Assembly (NCBI GenBank): GCA_009692015.1
Contig: SIAB01000005.1
Span: forward strand, 1 to 37,937
Origin: Phycisphaerales bacterium
GTDB lineage: Bacteria; Planctomycetota; Phycisphaerae; Phycisphaerales; SM1A02
DNA: 37,937 bases
Reading direction: 5' to 3'
The translations under genes were made by a program, and so were the position numbers. Shown piece by piece: positions 10,019 through 19,405 of this stretch; within the stretch, counting starts at the first letter, position 1, and every line of letters starts with the position of its first letter. Below the pieces are notes generated by a model. It made no database searches and had not been told where the DNA came from. It saw nothing but the letters and a program-made list of their open reading frames with translations.

Positions 10019-10906
10019 CTATGGTTCTGGTGCGGCGGGCGATTCTACGGGCGGGGAATCCGGAAAGTGCCGGGCGGAAACAAGCGGGATCACCACCACG
10101 ATGGGGTGCAGGCGAAGTGCCGAGGATTCCGTGTTGCCATTGGTCAAGAGCAATTCGCCCAGAGTCGGCGGCGGCGAGACGGGTGGTCCCGCCGATGGTC
10201 CGCGCGTGGACGCCGCGTCACCCATTCCAGGCGGGAGTCCGGTGATGAGCAGCGCACTGCCCCTCGGAAGTGCCGCAAAGATCCCAGCCGAAGAAAAGAG
10301 TTCTCGCTGGGTGGCCCGGGCACCGGGAACGCTCCCACCACCCAGAAAGGCCGGCAGAATCTCGATGTCGGTTGCCGCTCCCGTTTCAAGCGGCACGGTC
10401 CAACCGCGCAGCAGCAGTTGGAGCGTGCCGGCCGCGAGCCTGCGCGTGCTGCCGTCGACCACGACTGCCAAGGATCCACGAATCTGGAGCGATCCAAGCT
10501 GGTTCCAATTCGTTGCTTGTCCAAGCCATACCCGGACATTCGCGTAGGTGCCGCCGAGTTCGTCCAGTGCCGTGGGAAGGTCGGCGTAGGCAATTTGCGC
10601 GACGCGAATTCCGTTGCGCGCCAAGGCTTCCTGCGACTGCCGTGAGGTCTCCGTGAACGGGTGTGCTTGAAAAAAATCCGAAATCACCGCGGGCGCATCG
10701 ATGACCTGCCACTGAATGATCGCAATGCCGTCGGTCACCCCATCGTCAACCGGCAGCGTGACGCGCTTGAGTGGCCCGCTCGAGATGGGCTGCGACGGGT
10801 CGTTGGCGGATCCATCGGCGCTGCCGGCAAGCGGCTCGGAGAGTGCACACCCGCCCACGACTGCCGATGCCACAGATGCCATGACGATCGTCGCGATGAT
10901 CTTCAT
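10019..10906 (-). CDS. Hypothetical lipoprotein
   Basis: Start chosen at MKIIATIVMASVASAVVGGCALSEPL (lipobox VGGC). The start codon overlaps the upstream stop (ATGA). Ends in TAG. Confidence 0.65.
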   Translation of the reverse strand: MKIIATIVMASVASAVVGGCALSEPLAGSADGSANDPSQPISSGPLKRVTLPVDDGVTDGIAIIQWQVIDAPAVISDFFQAHPFTETSRQSQEALARNGIRVAQIAYADLPTALDELGGTYANVRVWLGQATNWNQLGSLQIRGSLAVVVDGSTRRLAAGTLQLLLRGWTVPLETGAATDIEILPAFLGGGSVPGARATQRELFSSAGIFAALPRGSALLITGLPPGMGDAASTRGPSAGPPVSPPPTLGELLLTNGNTESSALRLHPIVVVIPLVSARHFPDSPPVESPAAPEP

Positions 10907-11979
10907 TTCGCGGCGATCTGTGGCATCTCGTTGATCCGATCGATCAGGCGACGAACCAGTCCTATGTACTTTCGATTGTGACGGAACCACAGACGCGGCG
11001 TGCCAGCAGGAGCGTCGTCGCCATCGAGGTCATTGCCCTGCTCGAAACTGCCGCTGGCGAGCAAGCCGCCGAAATCGCGCTCGAAAACCGCGCAGGCATT
11101 CGGTGGCAGCGGCGCGTCAAGTCGGATGACAAAGCGATCGTCCACATATCGACTCGATCGATAACGCAAATAGAACTGAGTGACAATGTTGGCGGCGTCG
11201 ATTGGCGACGCAGCGAGGCGATAGAGGCTCTCGTCCTCTGGACTGATCCATCCCGTGGCATGCATCGAATCTCGCACGAAGCGATCCCAGTTTTTCCAGT
11301 AGCCCAGTGGTTGCCCATCGCCGCTGTGCCCCTCGACGAGCACGATTGGGATGATGGCGTTGCGACCAGTTTGCACCAGAGTGAGCGCTTCGAAGAGTTC
11401 ATCTTGTGTTCCGAATCCACCCGGAAATGCCGCGACGGCATCTGCGTTTCCCATGAATGCCAGCTTGCGGGTGAAGAAGTAGCGAAAAGTGAGCAACTTG
11501 GGATCGTTGGCGATCACCGGATTTGGCTTGTCTTCAAAGGGCAGGCGAATGCTCAATCCAAAGGCGTGTTCGGGAGTCGGTCCCTCGATGCCGGCCTGCA
11601 TGATCCCGGGACCCGCGCCGGTGATCGCCATCCAGCCGCGCGAGGCGAGCAGCCTTGAAAACGCGACGGCCGCCACATAATCCGGATGCTCGCGCGGTGT
11701 TCGCGCGCTGCCGAAGACGGCGATCTTGCGCAGCGCGCGATAGCGGTTGAACATGGTGAATCCCGCGCGCATTTCTCGCAGTGCCTGCCGCGCGAGTCGA
11801 AGTTCGCCCGTGGTGAGTCCATCGTCGAAGAGGCGCAGCGAAGTTGCCACCATCTCGGCGACCAGCAATCGGCGCTGGGCATGACCCGGGTCGCTAGTGC
11901 CGGTGGGTGCGGCGAGGTCGACGATTGCATCGATGGCGCTGCGGATGTGCGGCGCGAGGCGGGTGTTTCGATCGTTCAT
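10903..11979 (-). CDS. LOG/TIGR00730-family Rossmann-fold nucleotide-binding protein (lysine-decarboxylase-like)
   Basis: IAVFGSARTP, ITGAGPGIMQAGIEG and FPGGFGTQDELFEALTLVQTG motifs. Confidence 0.85.
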   Translation of the reverse strand: MNDRNTRLAPHIRSAIDAIVDLAAPTGTSDPGHAQRRLLVAEMVATSLRLFDDGLTTGELRLARQALREMRAGFTMFNRYRALRKIAVFGSARTPREHPDYVAAVAFSRLLASRGWMAITGAGPGIMQAGIEGPTPEHAFGLSIRLPFEDKPNPVIANDPKLLTFRYFFTRKLAFMGNADAVAAFPGGFGTQDELFEALTLVQTGRNAIIPIVLVEGHSGDGQPLGYWKNWDRFVRDSMHATGWISPEDESLYRLAASPIDAANIVTQFYLRYRSSRYVDDRFVIRLDAPLPPNACAVFERDFGGLLASGSFEQGNDLDGDDAPAGTPRLWFRHNRKYIGLVRRLIDRINEMPQIAAK

Positions 11980-14900
11980 TGTGAAGCGCTCGCAATCGGT
12001 CCTGCGCGATTCAGTTCGGGAGCTGGGATGAGTCCTGGAAGTGGAGCGATCGAGCCCCGTGGTTCTTGAAGCGTTCCGCGCACATCGATTTGGAAGAGCT
12101 GATTGGTAACGCCTCCTAGCAGATCGCTGAGGATGGGAAGCGTGCCGCGATTTCTCAAGCGCAGCGCGAGTTCAGTTGTCTCTGTGTTCAGCCAGCCGTC
12201 GCCAGAGAGCACGACGTCGCGGCAGGCAATCTTGAACTCGTCGAAGTGCAGGCGATCCTGATCAATCGTGAACTCGAAATCACCCTCGGTGACCACTGTG
12301 TCGAGCGCCAGGCTCAATTGGGCGACTTGCAGGATGGCCAGCGCGATCGGCAGCCGCGCGAGTTCGGCCTCCTTGATCGATGCCGAACCTCTCCCACGGC
12401 GGGATCCAACGCCGCTGGCATCTCCGCCCAGACCGATTCGCGCGCTCACCAGACCGGGTTCTCCCGCTGGAGTCGGTAGCGATGGATCGACCCCGTCGCG
12501 GGGCAGCGCCAGCGCAGCGATTGGCACCCCCATGAGCGTGAAATCCATTTCGAACCGATGGGGCGCCGCCAGCTCAACGCGCGCATCGCCCGCGATCGAA
12601 CCGGTCCCCATCGAGCCGTGAAATCGTTCGATGAAGAACTCTGGGTTCGTTTCGTGCTTGTGAAGCATGGTCGAGAAATTGTTGATCTCCCGCCCCGCAA
12701 GAATTGCCCGACCGTTGGTGACTTCGCCGACCAACGATGTGGCCTCAGCGTCGCTGGCGATCGTCAGTCCCACATTGGCGCTGAACTGCGACATATGTGG
12801 GCTCATCGCCAGCGACGCTCCATGGATTGAAATGTCGCTGGCGACATCGGTGCGAACCAATTCCCCGCGCGGGCTGAGCCGGATGGTCGTCGCCGCGCGC
12901 AGAATGTCCGGGCAGGAAAAACCGATTTGGGTTAGGGGATCGCGCGCCGCCGCTGGCAGCGCTGCAATGACATCGGCGCCTGTTCCGAGCGCCAGGAGAT
13001 CAAAAGAGAACTCGCCCGCGTTGATCGCTCCGGCGCCATCGCTTGCGAGCCATCCGCATCCATCGATCGAGCCACCTGGGAAACTCGCTCGAAAGGGCAA
13101 GATGCGGAGCGCCAGGTCGGTGCTGTGGATGTGCAAAGGAGTTGTGAATCCAAGCGAGAGCCGCGCCGCATCACTGCCGAGCGAGAGGTCGTTGATCCAC
13201 CCGTCAAGTTCGAAGGAGTCTCCGCCGCGACCCGGCTGCATGGAACAGGAAAATTGCGCGTCATAGCGACCCTCTGGTTTGAACTCTTGCATGAACGACT
13301 TCGCCGCGTGTTCGCCGAGCAACTTGACCAACTCAGCGATGAGCGGGCCGTGAATCAGCCCGTTCTGGATCGACCCACTGAGATCGAGCTGCCCAGTCGC
13401 CTCGCCGTAGCTCCCGTCGATGCAGATGGCGGTGGGCAAACCACCAACCGGGCTGAGTGTTCCCGTGAGCGCATCGCAGCGCACCACCTGCTGCTCGACA
13501 TGCAGTGTTCCCGAGTCGAAGCGGGCCTCGATTGGGCCGCCCCCGAAGGTGAGTCCGAATGTTCGCGGCGTCACCGCGAGTCGACTCTCGACCGGACCGC
13601 CCGCGCGTGGAGTCGTCAAGACGATGTCAGCGTCGAATTGACCAGTCGGTTGATAGCGATCCCACAGTGCGGCGGCATTCTCGCGCTCGTCGAAGGGAAG
13701 GAGGTTGATCGCATAATCCGCGAGTTCCATGGCGCGAAGTTTGATGGTGAGGTCGGTGGCCGTTCCATCGAGCGAGACCTGACCGATGGCTTCAATCTCG
13801 CCGCCCCGGCGAAATCCAGAAAAGGAGTTCACGACCACGGTGTCATCTGTCAAACGAAATGAACCAGTGCAGTCATCGAGCCCAAAGCCGACGGGCCAAC
13901 TGAGACCCTCATCGGCGATGATCTGCCCAGTCGCGACAGTCGGATGGATCGATCCGCCGCGCAGCTCGATGTCGCAACCAACTGCGAGTTCGCCATCCGC
14001 GGCGATGCTGATCTGGCCGCGGAGTGAAAAAATGCCGCGCGGGTCGAGCTGTGAGAGCGTTGTTCCGCCACGCGAAAGTCGCGCGCCCGGCCAGCCCACC
14101 TGACTCGCGGTTGCATCGGGCGGAATCGCCAAGAAGAGGAGCGGATTCAACTGATCGTCAGTCAGGGTGAACGCGAGTTGGGTGGGATCCCTGCCGACCT
14201 GTTGCGTATCGCCGAGCTGAATGTGTCCGTTGAATAATCCCTCGGCGCCATCGAGGGTGCGAAAGGGGATCCCCACTCCGAAGTCCAGGCGTTCGTCTCG
14301 AATGGTGATGACGCCGCTGCTGGCCCTGATCGGATAGGGGAAGGTGGTGGTGAGGATGTCGGCATGCATCAAGCGGATCTCCCCGGCGACATCGACCTTC
14401 GCCCCTTCAGTCTCGGCGCGCGAGACTCGAAACTCGAAAGCCAGCCGACCGCCGGGCGTGAATGCGCCATGGTCGATGATTCGTTGCAGTTGCCCAGCGC
14501 GCGTGGCAAGTTCAGCAATTTTCGACGCTTCCTCATTGCCCTGGTCGGATTGGGTCATCACCGTCAATCGGCTCTCGCAGCTCTTCAATTCGGTCACGGC
14601 ATCGGCGACTTGGGCTGCATCGAAAAGCACTCCGGCCGATTGCAGCGAGCGAAAACCCTCTTGCCAGAAGAGCCCCGCGAGAAGGTCGCGCTCCCGCGCA
14701 GGAAAACTGTCGAAGAGTGTCTGGTCAATGGAGGCAGAGGGTGCGGCGATCACGAGGGTCACCCCAGCGTTCGATCCGATGTTGGTGATCGCTCCATGAA
14801 TGGTCACACCTTCGCCGTCGGGTCCCACACCGGTCAGCGAAGTGATGTCGGCACGCGATCCAGAAAAAAGCACGGTGGATCGAATGTCGTGCACTGGGTA

Positions 14901-16307
14901 GGCGAAGTCCTCGAACGCACCGCGACCATCGGTGATGGACAGGGTGCCTGAGGTGGTCACCGGCATCGACGCGAACGAACCGTCGGCAGCCTCGACGCTG
15001 GTAGCCCGTGACGCGGTCACCTGCAATGAAAACTCAAGTTCGGTCACTTGGAAGGTCTTCATGAATTCGGCGGCCAAGCGGGGCACTTCGATGGCGGTTT
15101 CCTGCGCCGTTTGTCCAAGCGAAAACTTTGGAACCATCAGGCTCAGATCGAAGGGTGCGAAGGCGCGGATCTTGTCGATCCACTTGGAACGGTCGCCCCA
15201 CTCGAACGCCTCGATCTTCAGGGTTGCGAGGTCCATCGTCAGCGTGGCACGAACGGGGAGCGTCGCCACGCGACCATCTGCCGCAGTATTGACGAGTTCA
15301 AAGTCAAGATCGCGAAAGTCGAGTTGTGATCCAGTGACTTCAACCGTTCCCGATCGGAGTTGCACTTGAAGAAAGCCGCGCGCAGGTGAAATGGTCTGGT
15401 TCTCGTATCGCACCCACTCCTCAAATCCACCAGCCGGAAGTGTCGCCCGAAAGTCTGCGAGTTCAACAATCCCATGCACTTCGGTCCCCGGGCTCATGCG
15501 CAGCCGCGCCGACTTCACTGTTCCTGTTGCCTCAGCTTGGGCAACCAGCGCGCGAAAATTCCGCGGCATAATCAGACTCAGGTCTTGGCCAATCGAGATT
15601 CCGGCCACGGCGAGATCGAACCCAAGCGTGGTCTGGTTGAACGAGCCCGACACCTGGATCGGTCCCTCGACTTGATTGAACGAGACGAGCGAAAGCGACT
15701 GGTCGTCGGGCGAAGGTCGCACGGCGGCCGTTGCGAGAAAACTCATGAGTTCGACGGGGCCGCCGTGGTCGAGGCGCTGGATCGATACGGCGATGCTGTT
15801 CAAAGTCGCTCGCTCCACAATCACCGGATTCTCCGCGGGCGCCCCGGCCTGCTTTCTGTCAAGCGTCTGAAAGTTGTAGAGGCTGCCGCCGCTGGGATCT
15901 TCAACGGCGGTCAACTGAAGGCCATCCACCACAAGGCTTCGGATGGTCGTGTTGCCCCAGACAAGTGAGAACACGGCCACCTCGATCTGCACGCGATCGA
16001 TGTGGGCGATTTCGCTGCCTGGCCCAGACCAGTTTGGGGTGCTCAGGCGAACGCCACGGATCTCAGCCGACCCCCAACCCGTCCAGCGAAACGAATCGAG
16101 AGTCACAATGCCGCCCGCGGTGTCGCTCAAACGACTGGCAACGAACGAGCCAACGATTCGCGGGTTCAAGAGCACCACCAGCGCCGTCGCAACGACGAGC
16201 ATGACGGCACAGACTGCGATGGCGCGCGACTTTCCGAGGCGGCTCCCACGCGCAGTGGTCGCGGGTGTGTTCGACCGCGGTGTGATTGGTGGGGCTTGCG
16301 CTGGCAT
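11976..16307 (-). CDS. Very large AsmA-like / DUF3971-like membrane-anchored protein
   Basis: From the ATG at 16307: short N-terminus, one TM helix (AIAVCAVMLVVATALVVLLN), then about 1400 aa of beta-rich sequence with a C-terminal AsmA-type 'RGSASIKEAELARLPIALAILQV...LRLRNRGTLPILSDLLGG' region. The longer ORF start at 16901 overlaps the divergent SDR gene and was rejected. Confidence 0.7.
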   Translation of the reverse strand: MPAQAPPITPRSNTPATTARGSRLGKSRAIAVCAVMLVVATALVVLLNPRIVGSFVASRLSDTAGGIVTLDSFRWTGWGSAEIRGVRLSTPNWSGPGSEIAHIDRVQIEVAVFSLVWGNTTIRSLVVDGLQLTAVEDPSGGSLYNFQTLDRKQAGAPAENPVIVERATLNSIAVSIQRLDHGGPVELMSFLATAAVRPSPDDQSLSLVSFNQVEGPIQVSGSFNQTTLGFDLAVAGISIGQDLSLIMPRNFRALVAQAEATGTVKSARLRMSPGTEVHGIVELADFRATLPAGGFEEWVRYENQTISPARGFLQVQLRSGTVEVTGSQLDFRDLDFELVNTAADGRVATLPVRATLTMDLATLKIEAFEWGDRSKWIDKIRAFAPFDLSLMVPKFSLGQTAQETAIEVPRLAAEFMKTFQVTELEFSLQVTASRATSVEAADGSFASMPVTTSGTLSITDGRGAFEDFAYPVHDIRSTVLFSGSRADITSLTGVGPDGEGVTIHGAITNIGSNAGVTLVIAAPSASIDQTLFDSFPARERDLLAGLFWQEGFRSLQSAGVLFDAAQVADAVTELKSCESRLTVMTQSDQGNEEASKIAELATRAGQLQRIIDHGAFTPGGRLAFEFRVSRAETEGAKVDVAGEIRLMHADILTTTFPYPIRASSGVITIRDERLDFGVGIPFRTLDGAEGLFNGHIQLGDTQQVGRDPTQLAFTLTDDQLNPLLFLAIPPDATASQVGWPGARLSRGGTTLSQLDPRGIFSLRGQISIAADGELAVGCDIELRGGSIHPTVATGQIIADEGLSWPVGFGLDDCTGSFRLTDDTVVVNSFSGFRRGGEIEAIGQVSLDGTATDLTIKLRAMELADYAINLLPFDERENAAALWDRYQPTGQFDADIVLTTPRAGGPVESRLAVTPRTFGLTFGGGPIEARFDSGTLHVEQQVVRCDALTGTLSPVGGLPTAICIDGSYGEATGQLDLSGSIQNGLIHGPLIAELVKLLGEHAAKSFMQEFKPEGRYDAQFSCSMQPGRGGDSFELDGWINDLSLGSDAARLSLGFTTPLHIHSTDLALRILPFRASFPGGSIDGCGWLASDGAGAINAGEFSFDLLALGTGADVIAALPAAARDPLTQIGFSCPDILRAATTIRLSPRGELVRTDVASDISIHGASLAMSPHMSQFSANVGLTIASDAEATSLVGEVTNGRAILAGREINNFSTMLHKHETNPEFFIERFHGSMGTGSIAGDARVELAAPHRFEMDFTLMGVPIAALALPRDGVDPSLPTPAGEPGLVSARIGLGGDASGVGSRRGRGSASIKEAELARLPIALAILQVAQLSLALDTVVTEGDFEFTIDQDRLHFDEFKIACRDVVLSGDGWLNTETTELALRLRNRGTLPILSDLLGGVTNQLFQIDVRGTLQEPRGSIAPLPGLIPAPELNRAGPIASASQ

Positions 16308-16340
16308 TGGCTTGGGTTGGGCGATGGTAATACTCAGCGC

Positions 16341-17138
16341 ATGAATGGTGAGCGAGGCAACAGTTCCAGCGAGAAGTCTGGCCGTCGCCCGCGGACGCTG
16401 GTGACTGGGGCAGCCCTGCGAGTTGGACTCGCCACGGCGCTCGAGTTCGCGTCGCGGGGACATGCCATCGTGCTTGCGGTGCGCCGGATCGACGATCGCT
16501 CTCAGGCCGCTCTTCTCGCGGTGCAACAGGCAGCGCGCGCGGCTGGACACGCAGACGCGCCCATTGAAGTGCACGCCGCTGATTTGGATGATGTGGTCGC
16601 GGTGCAGGCGCTGGGGGTCGCGGTCGCGCAGGGGCCGCTCGATGTTGTTGTGCACTGCGCAGCGCGGTATCGGGCGCAGCCGATTGGCTCGATCGAGCCA
16701 GATCAAGCGCTCAGTGATTATCGAGTGAATGCGCTCGCGCCGCTCCTGTTGACACAGGCGCTCGCGCCACGGCTCGCCAAGAGCATCCTTCCAGCCGGGG
16801 GCGCCGTGGTGTGCTTCACCGACATGCATGTGGAGGGACGGCTCTACAGCTCGCACGCCGCATACTTTGCATCGAAGGGAGCAGTGAGCGCGCTGGTTCA
16901 AGCGATGGCAGTCGAACTCGCGCCGCTTGTTCGCGTGAATGGGATCGCGCCTGGAGTTGTGGCGTGGCCAGAGGGGGCCGACGAGGAATTCAAGAAGCGA
17001 TACATCGCAAAGACCCCGCTCGGGCGCGCGGGGAGTCCAGACGAAGCCGCCAAGTGTGCGGCATGGTTGGCGCTCGATGCCTCATTCCTGACGGGCGTGG
17101 TTATTCGACTCGATGGCGGGCGCTGGTTGAAGGGGTGA
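16341..17138 (+). CDS. SDR-family oxidoreductase, pteridine-reductase/FolM-like
   Basis: TGAALRVG N-terminal cofactor motif (TGxxxRxG type), YFASKGAVSALVQAMAVELAP, VNGIAPGVV, and C-terminal FLTGVVIRLDGGRWL. Confidence 0.75.
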   Translation: MNGERGNSSSEKSGRRPRTLVTGAALRVGLATALEFASRGHAIVLAVRRIDDRSQAALLAVQQAARAAGHADAPIEVHAADLDDVVAVQALGVAVAQGPLDVVVHCAARYRAQPIGSIEPDQALSDYRVNALAPLLLTQALAPRLAKSILPAGGAVVCFTDMHVEGRLYSSHAAYFASKGAVSALVQAMAVELAPLVRVNGIAPGVVAWPEGADEEFKKRYIAKTPLGRAGSPDEAAKCAAWLALDASFLTGVVIRLDGGRWLKG

Positions 17139-17290
17139 GGATCACCTCGCGCGCGCTTGGCAAGCAAACACCAGCTGAATACGTGGCAACATGCGAAGTA
17201 TCTGCACCGCGAAGGCAGGTGGAATGAAGGCCAGTAACAGCCAACACACGAAAGGCGGCACCGATCGTGATCGCCGAAACCTCATGAGGG

Positions 17291-17641
17291 GTGGCTCTGC
17301 AGTCGGGAACCGGATACCCCCCCTCAGGAGGCATTCTGCCAACGAGTATCTCAGTGGAGTCATTTTCGAATTGCGCCATCAGATGGCCTTGTTCTTGTAC
17401 AACTACTTTCGGTTTACCGTTCGGGCATACACCCTGGATCGCCGATCCGATTACACCAACGGCCCCAGGCATGGGCGACTCAACGACTTGTCATTACAAG
17501 CGCACCTACAGCCAAACTTGGACGAACACGGGAGAGCATTGGTACTGCTCAAGTTGTGTCGCTAGAGGAACACAAGTTGTTACGCCGACTGGCAGGACCC
17601 AGGCGTTTCTAGGTGATCCATGCCTGCCGCCGCCGACATAA
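17291..17641 (+). CDS. Hypothetical Cys-rich protein (possible gene fragment)
   Basis: Open frame ...FSNCAIRWPCSCTTTFGLPF...TCHYKRTYSQTWTNTGEHWYCSSCVARG... ends in TAA 5 bp before the ATG at 17647. No signal peptide is visible in frame; an in-frame TGA lies just upstream (17285). Confidence 0.3.
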   Translation: MALQSGTGYPPSGGILPTSISVESFSNCAIRWPCSCTTTFGLPFGHTPWIADPITPTAPGMGDSTTCHYKRTYSQTWTNTGEHWYCSSCVARGTQVVTPTGRTQAFLGDPCLPPPT

Positions 17642-17646
17642 AGATC

Positions 17647-18327
17647 ATGCGGTCCACTCACCAACTACTGGGGATGGGTTGCTACGCCCGCAGCAGCAGA
17701 TTGATGATGTGGGCCGTTGTGAGCGGGGCGGCGCTGACCGTTGTCGTCGCCTAGTGGTCGGGACTTTATGAAGACTGCTTCGAAGGCACTGCTCGCCAGA
17801 TCGTCACTTCCACGGTTGGTCCCGCCTGGCAGGGTGGGCTGTTTGCAAATGGTTCTACGGCAAGTGGCGTGCTGAGTTTCGCGATTGAGGCAGAGCCGTC
17901 AAAAGTGGCACAGTCCGTAGTTGAGGGGCCTGCATGGAGCCGAATTCGAATCAAGCCAACTCGCGAGCAGATCGACAGTTGTCATGCTCTCTTTGAAGAT
18001 GCGCGAGGATGGCCGTTCCCTGCGTTGATGGCTTTGCATTCGAGCGATACGACCTTCGAGGTGTGGAAAACAAGCTGGGGATTCCCACTTACCGGCTACC
18101 AGGGGAATCATCGCGCGCCATACGCGCTGCCCTTGCGTCCGATCATCGGTGGATTTCTGGTGAACTGGATCGTGTTCGCTGTCGTGTCCTACCTCGTTCT
18201 TTATCGCATCTCCTAGGCACGACGCGACGTCCTTCTTCGACGAAAACGCTGCGGCGCGTGCGGCTATCCCACCGGCAAGTCGCCCATATGCACCGAGTGC
18301 AGCACAGAGTGCGGCAAAGATGGATAG
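17647..18327 (+). pseudogene. Planctomycete-type membrane protein with C-terminal zinc ribbon, interrupted by two in-frame TAG codons (17752-17754 and 18214-18216)
   Basis: Manual frame reading: MRSTHQLLGMGCYARSSRLMMWAVVSGAALTVVVA*WSGLYEDCFEGTARQIVTSTVGPAWQGG...GWPFPALMALHSSDTTFEVWKTSWGFPLTGYQGNHRAPYALPLRPIIGGFLVNWIVFAVVSYLVLYRIS*ARRDVLLRRKRCGACGYPTGKSPICTECSTECGKDG*. The same frame is held throughout; terminal TAG at 18325-18327. Confidence 0.75.
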
Positions 18328-18444
18328 GAATGAGCCTTTCGAGCAGGTGACCTTCCCCCTCAAACCAGACCAGCAGAAACCTTCGCATTCGGCGCAATTC
18401 GGGAGGTCAGTTGATGGCACTCAAGCGCACGGGTCGCGCCCCGT

Positions 18445-19380
18445 TCACCGCGCTCCGCGTTGGCGCGCCACCATGCTCCAAGTCTGTGCCTGAATCGGAT
18501 CCTTGGCCAGAGTCCATCTGCGCGCCGCGTCGAGTGCTGATTCGGCTGTGCCACAAAATTCCGCCCACTTGGCCCAGGCCTCTGCCGCAGCAGTGGGATC
18601 ACCCATCGATTCATGCGCCGCCGCGATTTCCCACGCGATCGCCTCGGTGAGACGGGCTCGCTCGGGGAGTGCCAAGAGCAGCGTCAGCACTTCCTGATGC
18701 CGAGCGAGTTTTCGCAGCGCCTTGGCCTCGGCGATGCGAAGCTCATCGCTTCGTGGATCGAGCAGGCGCGCCTCGCGCGCCAGTTCAAGTGCCCGTGGCG
18801 CGTCGCCCTGTTGAAGCGCGAGACCAGAGAGCGCCGCGACCACCCACGGCGACTGCGGGTCGAGAGCTCGCGCGCGCGCAAGCGACACTCCCGCCGCGTC
18901 GAACTGGCTCATCTGCATGAGCGCCAATCCTTGAAAGAGCGGGTGCTGCGGATTGGTTGGATCGAGCTCGCGCGCGCGCGCGAAGAATCCGACTGCTCCC
19001 GCGAGATCGTCCGCAGACTGGGCGGCAACTCCCGCGGCGTTGAGCAAGCCCGCACTCGGCGCGCAGAGTTCGACGGCGCGCTTGTACGCCGCCGCCGCCG
19101 CATTTCGCGCTGTTTGCTGGGCGAGCGGCGCGCGGGCATCGAGCGAGAGTGCGATCTCAACGCGGCCGAGCAACTCGAACGCCTCGCAACTCTGCGGAGC
19201 GACTTCCGTCAAGCGGGTGGCGATGCGAAGTGCCTCTGAAAAGCGCGCCGATTGAAGAGATGACTCGATGGCGGTGATCGTCGCCCGCATCGCGATGGGA
19301 TCATCTGGATTCAACTGCGGGGCATCCGCGGCGCGATCGCATCCACTGGTCGTGCCTGTGGCGACAATCAACCCCAGCAT
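18445..19380 (-). CDS. Tetratricopeptide-repeat lipoprotein
   Basis: MLGLIVATGTTSGCDRAAD lipobox-like N-terminus; repeated TPR-like A/L helices (YKRAVELCAPSAGLLNAAGVAA, FFARARELDPTNPQHPLFQGLALMQM). Confidence 0.75.
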   Translation of the reverse strand: MLGLIVATGTTSGCDRAADAPQLNPDDPIAMRATITAIESSLQSARFSEALRIATRLTEVAPQSCEAFELLGRVEIALSLDARAPLAQQTARNAAAAAYKRAVELCAPSAGLLNAAGVAAQSADDLAGAVGFFARARELDPTNPQHPLFQGLALMQMSQFDAAGVSLARARALDPQSPWVVAALSGLALQQGDAPRALELAREARLLDPRSDELRIAEAKALRKLARHQEVLTLLLALPERARLTEAIAWEIAAAHESMGDPTAAAEAWAKWAEFCGTAESALDAARRWTLAKDPIQAQTWSMVARQRGAR

Positions 19381-19405
19381 TGTCGATCTGTAGACTTGAT
19401 TCGAT

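Noticed and set aside
16002-16340. N-terminal extension of the SDR ORF (378 aa version)
   Set aside because: It is antisense to the AsmA-like N-terminus; ATG 16341 gives a normal SDR length starting shortly before TGAALRVG.
16308-16901. N-terminal extension of the AsmA-like ORF (1641 aa version)
   Set aside because: It would run antisense through the SDR catalytic region; ATG 16307 precedes the TM helix.
17101-17472. Minus-strand ORFs at 17101-17472 and 17142-17363, the latter with a signal-peptide-like MRFRRSRSVPPFVCWLLLAFIPPAFA
   Set aside because: Short, overlap each other and the SDR 3' end or the plus-strand frame; hydrophobic stretch alone is weak evidence.
17752-18216. Genome-wide TAG recoding as explanation for the two ambers
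   Set aside because: Several genes here end in TAG (10019, 29203, 31445) at sensible C-termini, and no suppressor tRNA is visible in the window.
17899-18420. 173-aa minus-strand ORF (MPSTDLPNCAECEGFCWSGL...)
   Set aside because: Antisense to the zinc-ribbon protein frame; the plus-strand reading has recognisable TM and Cys4 motifs, the antisense one does not.
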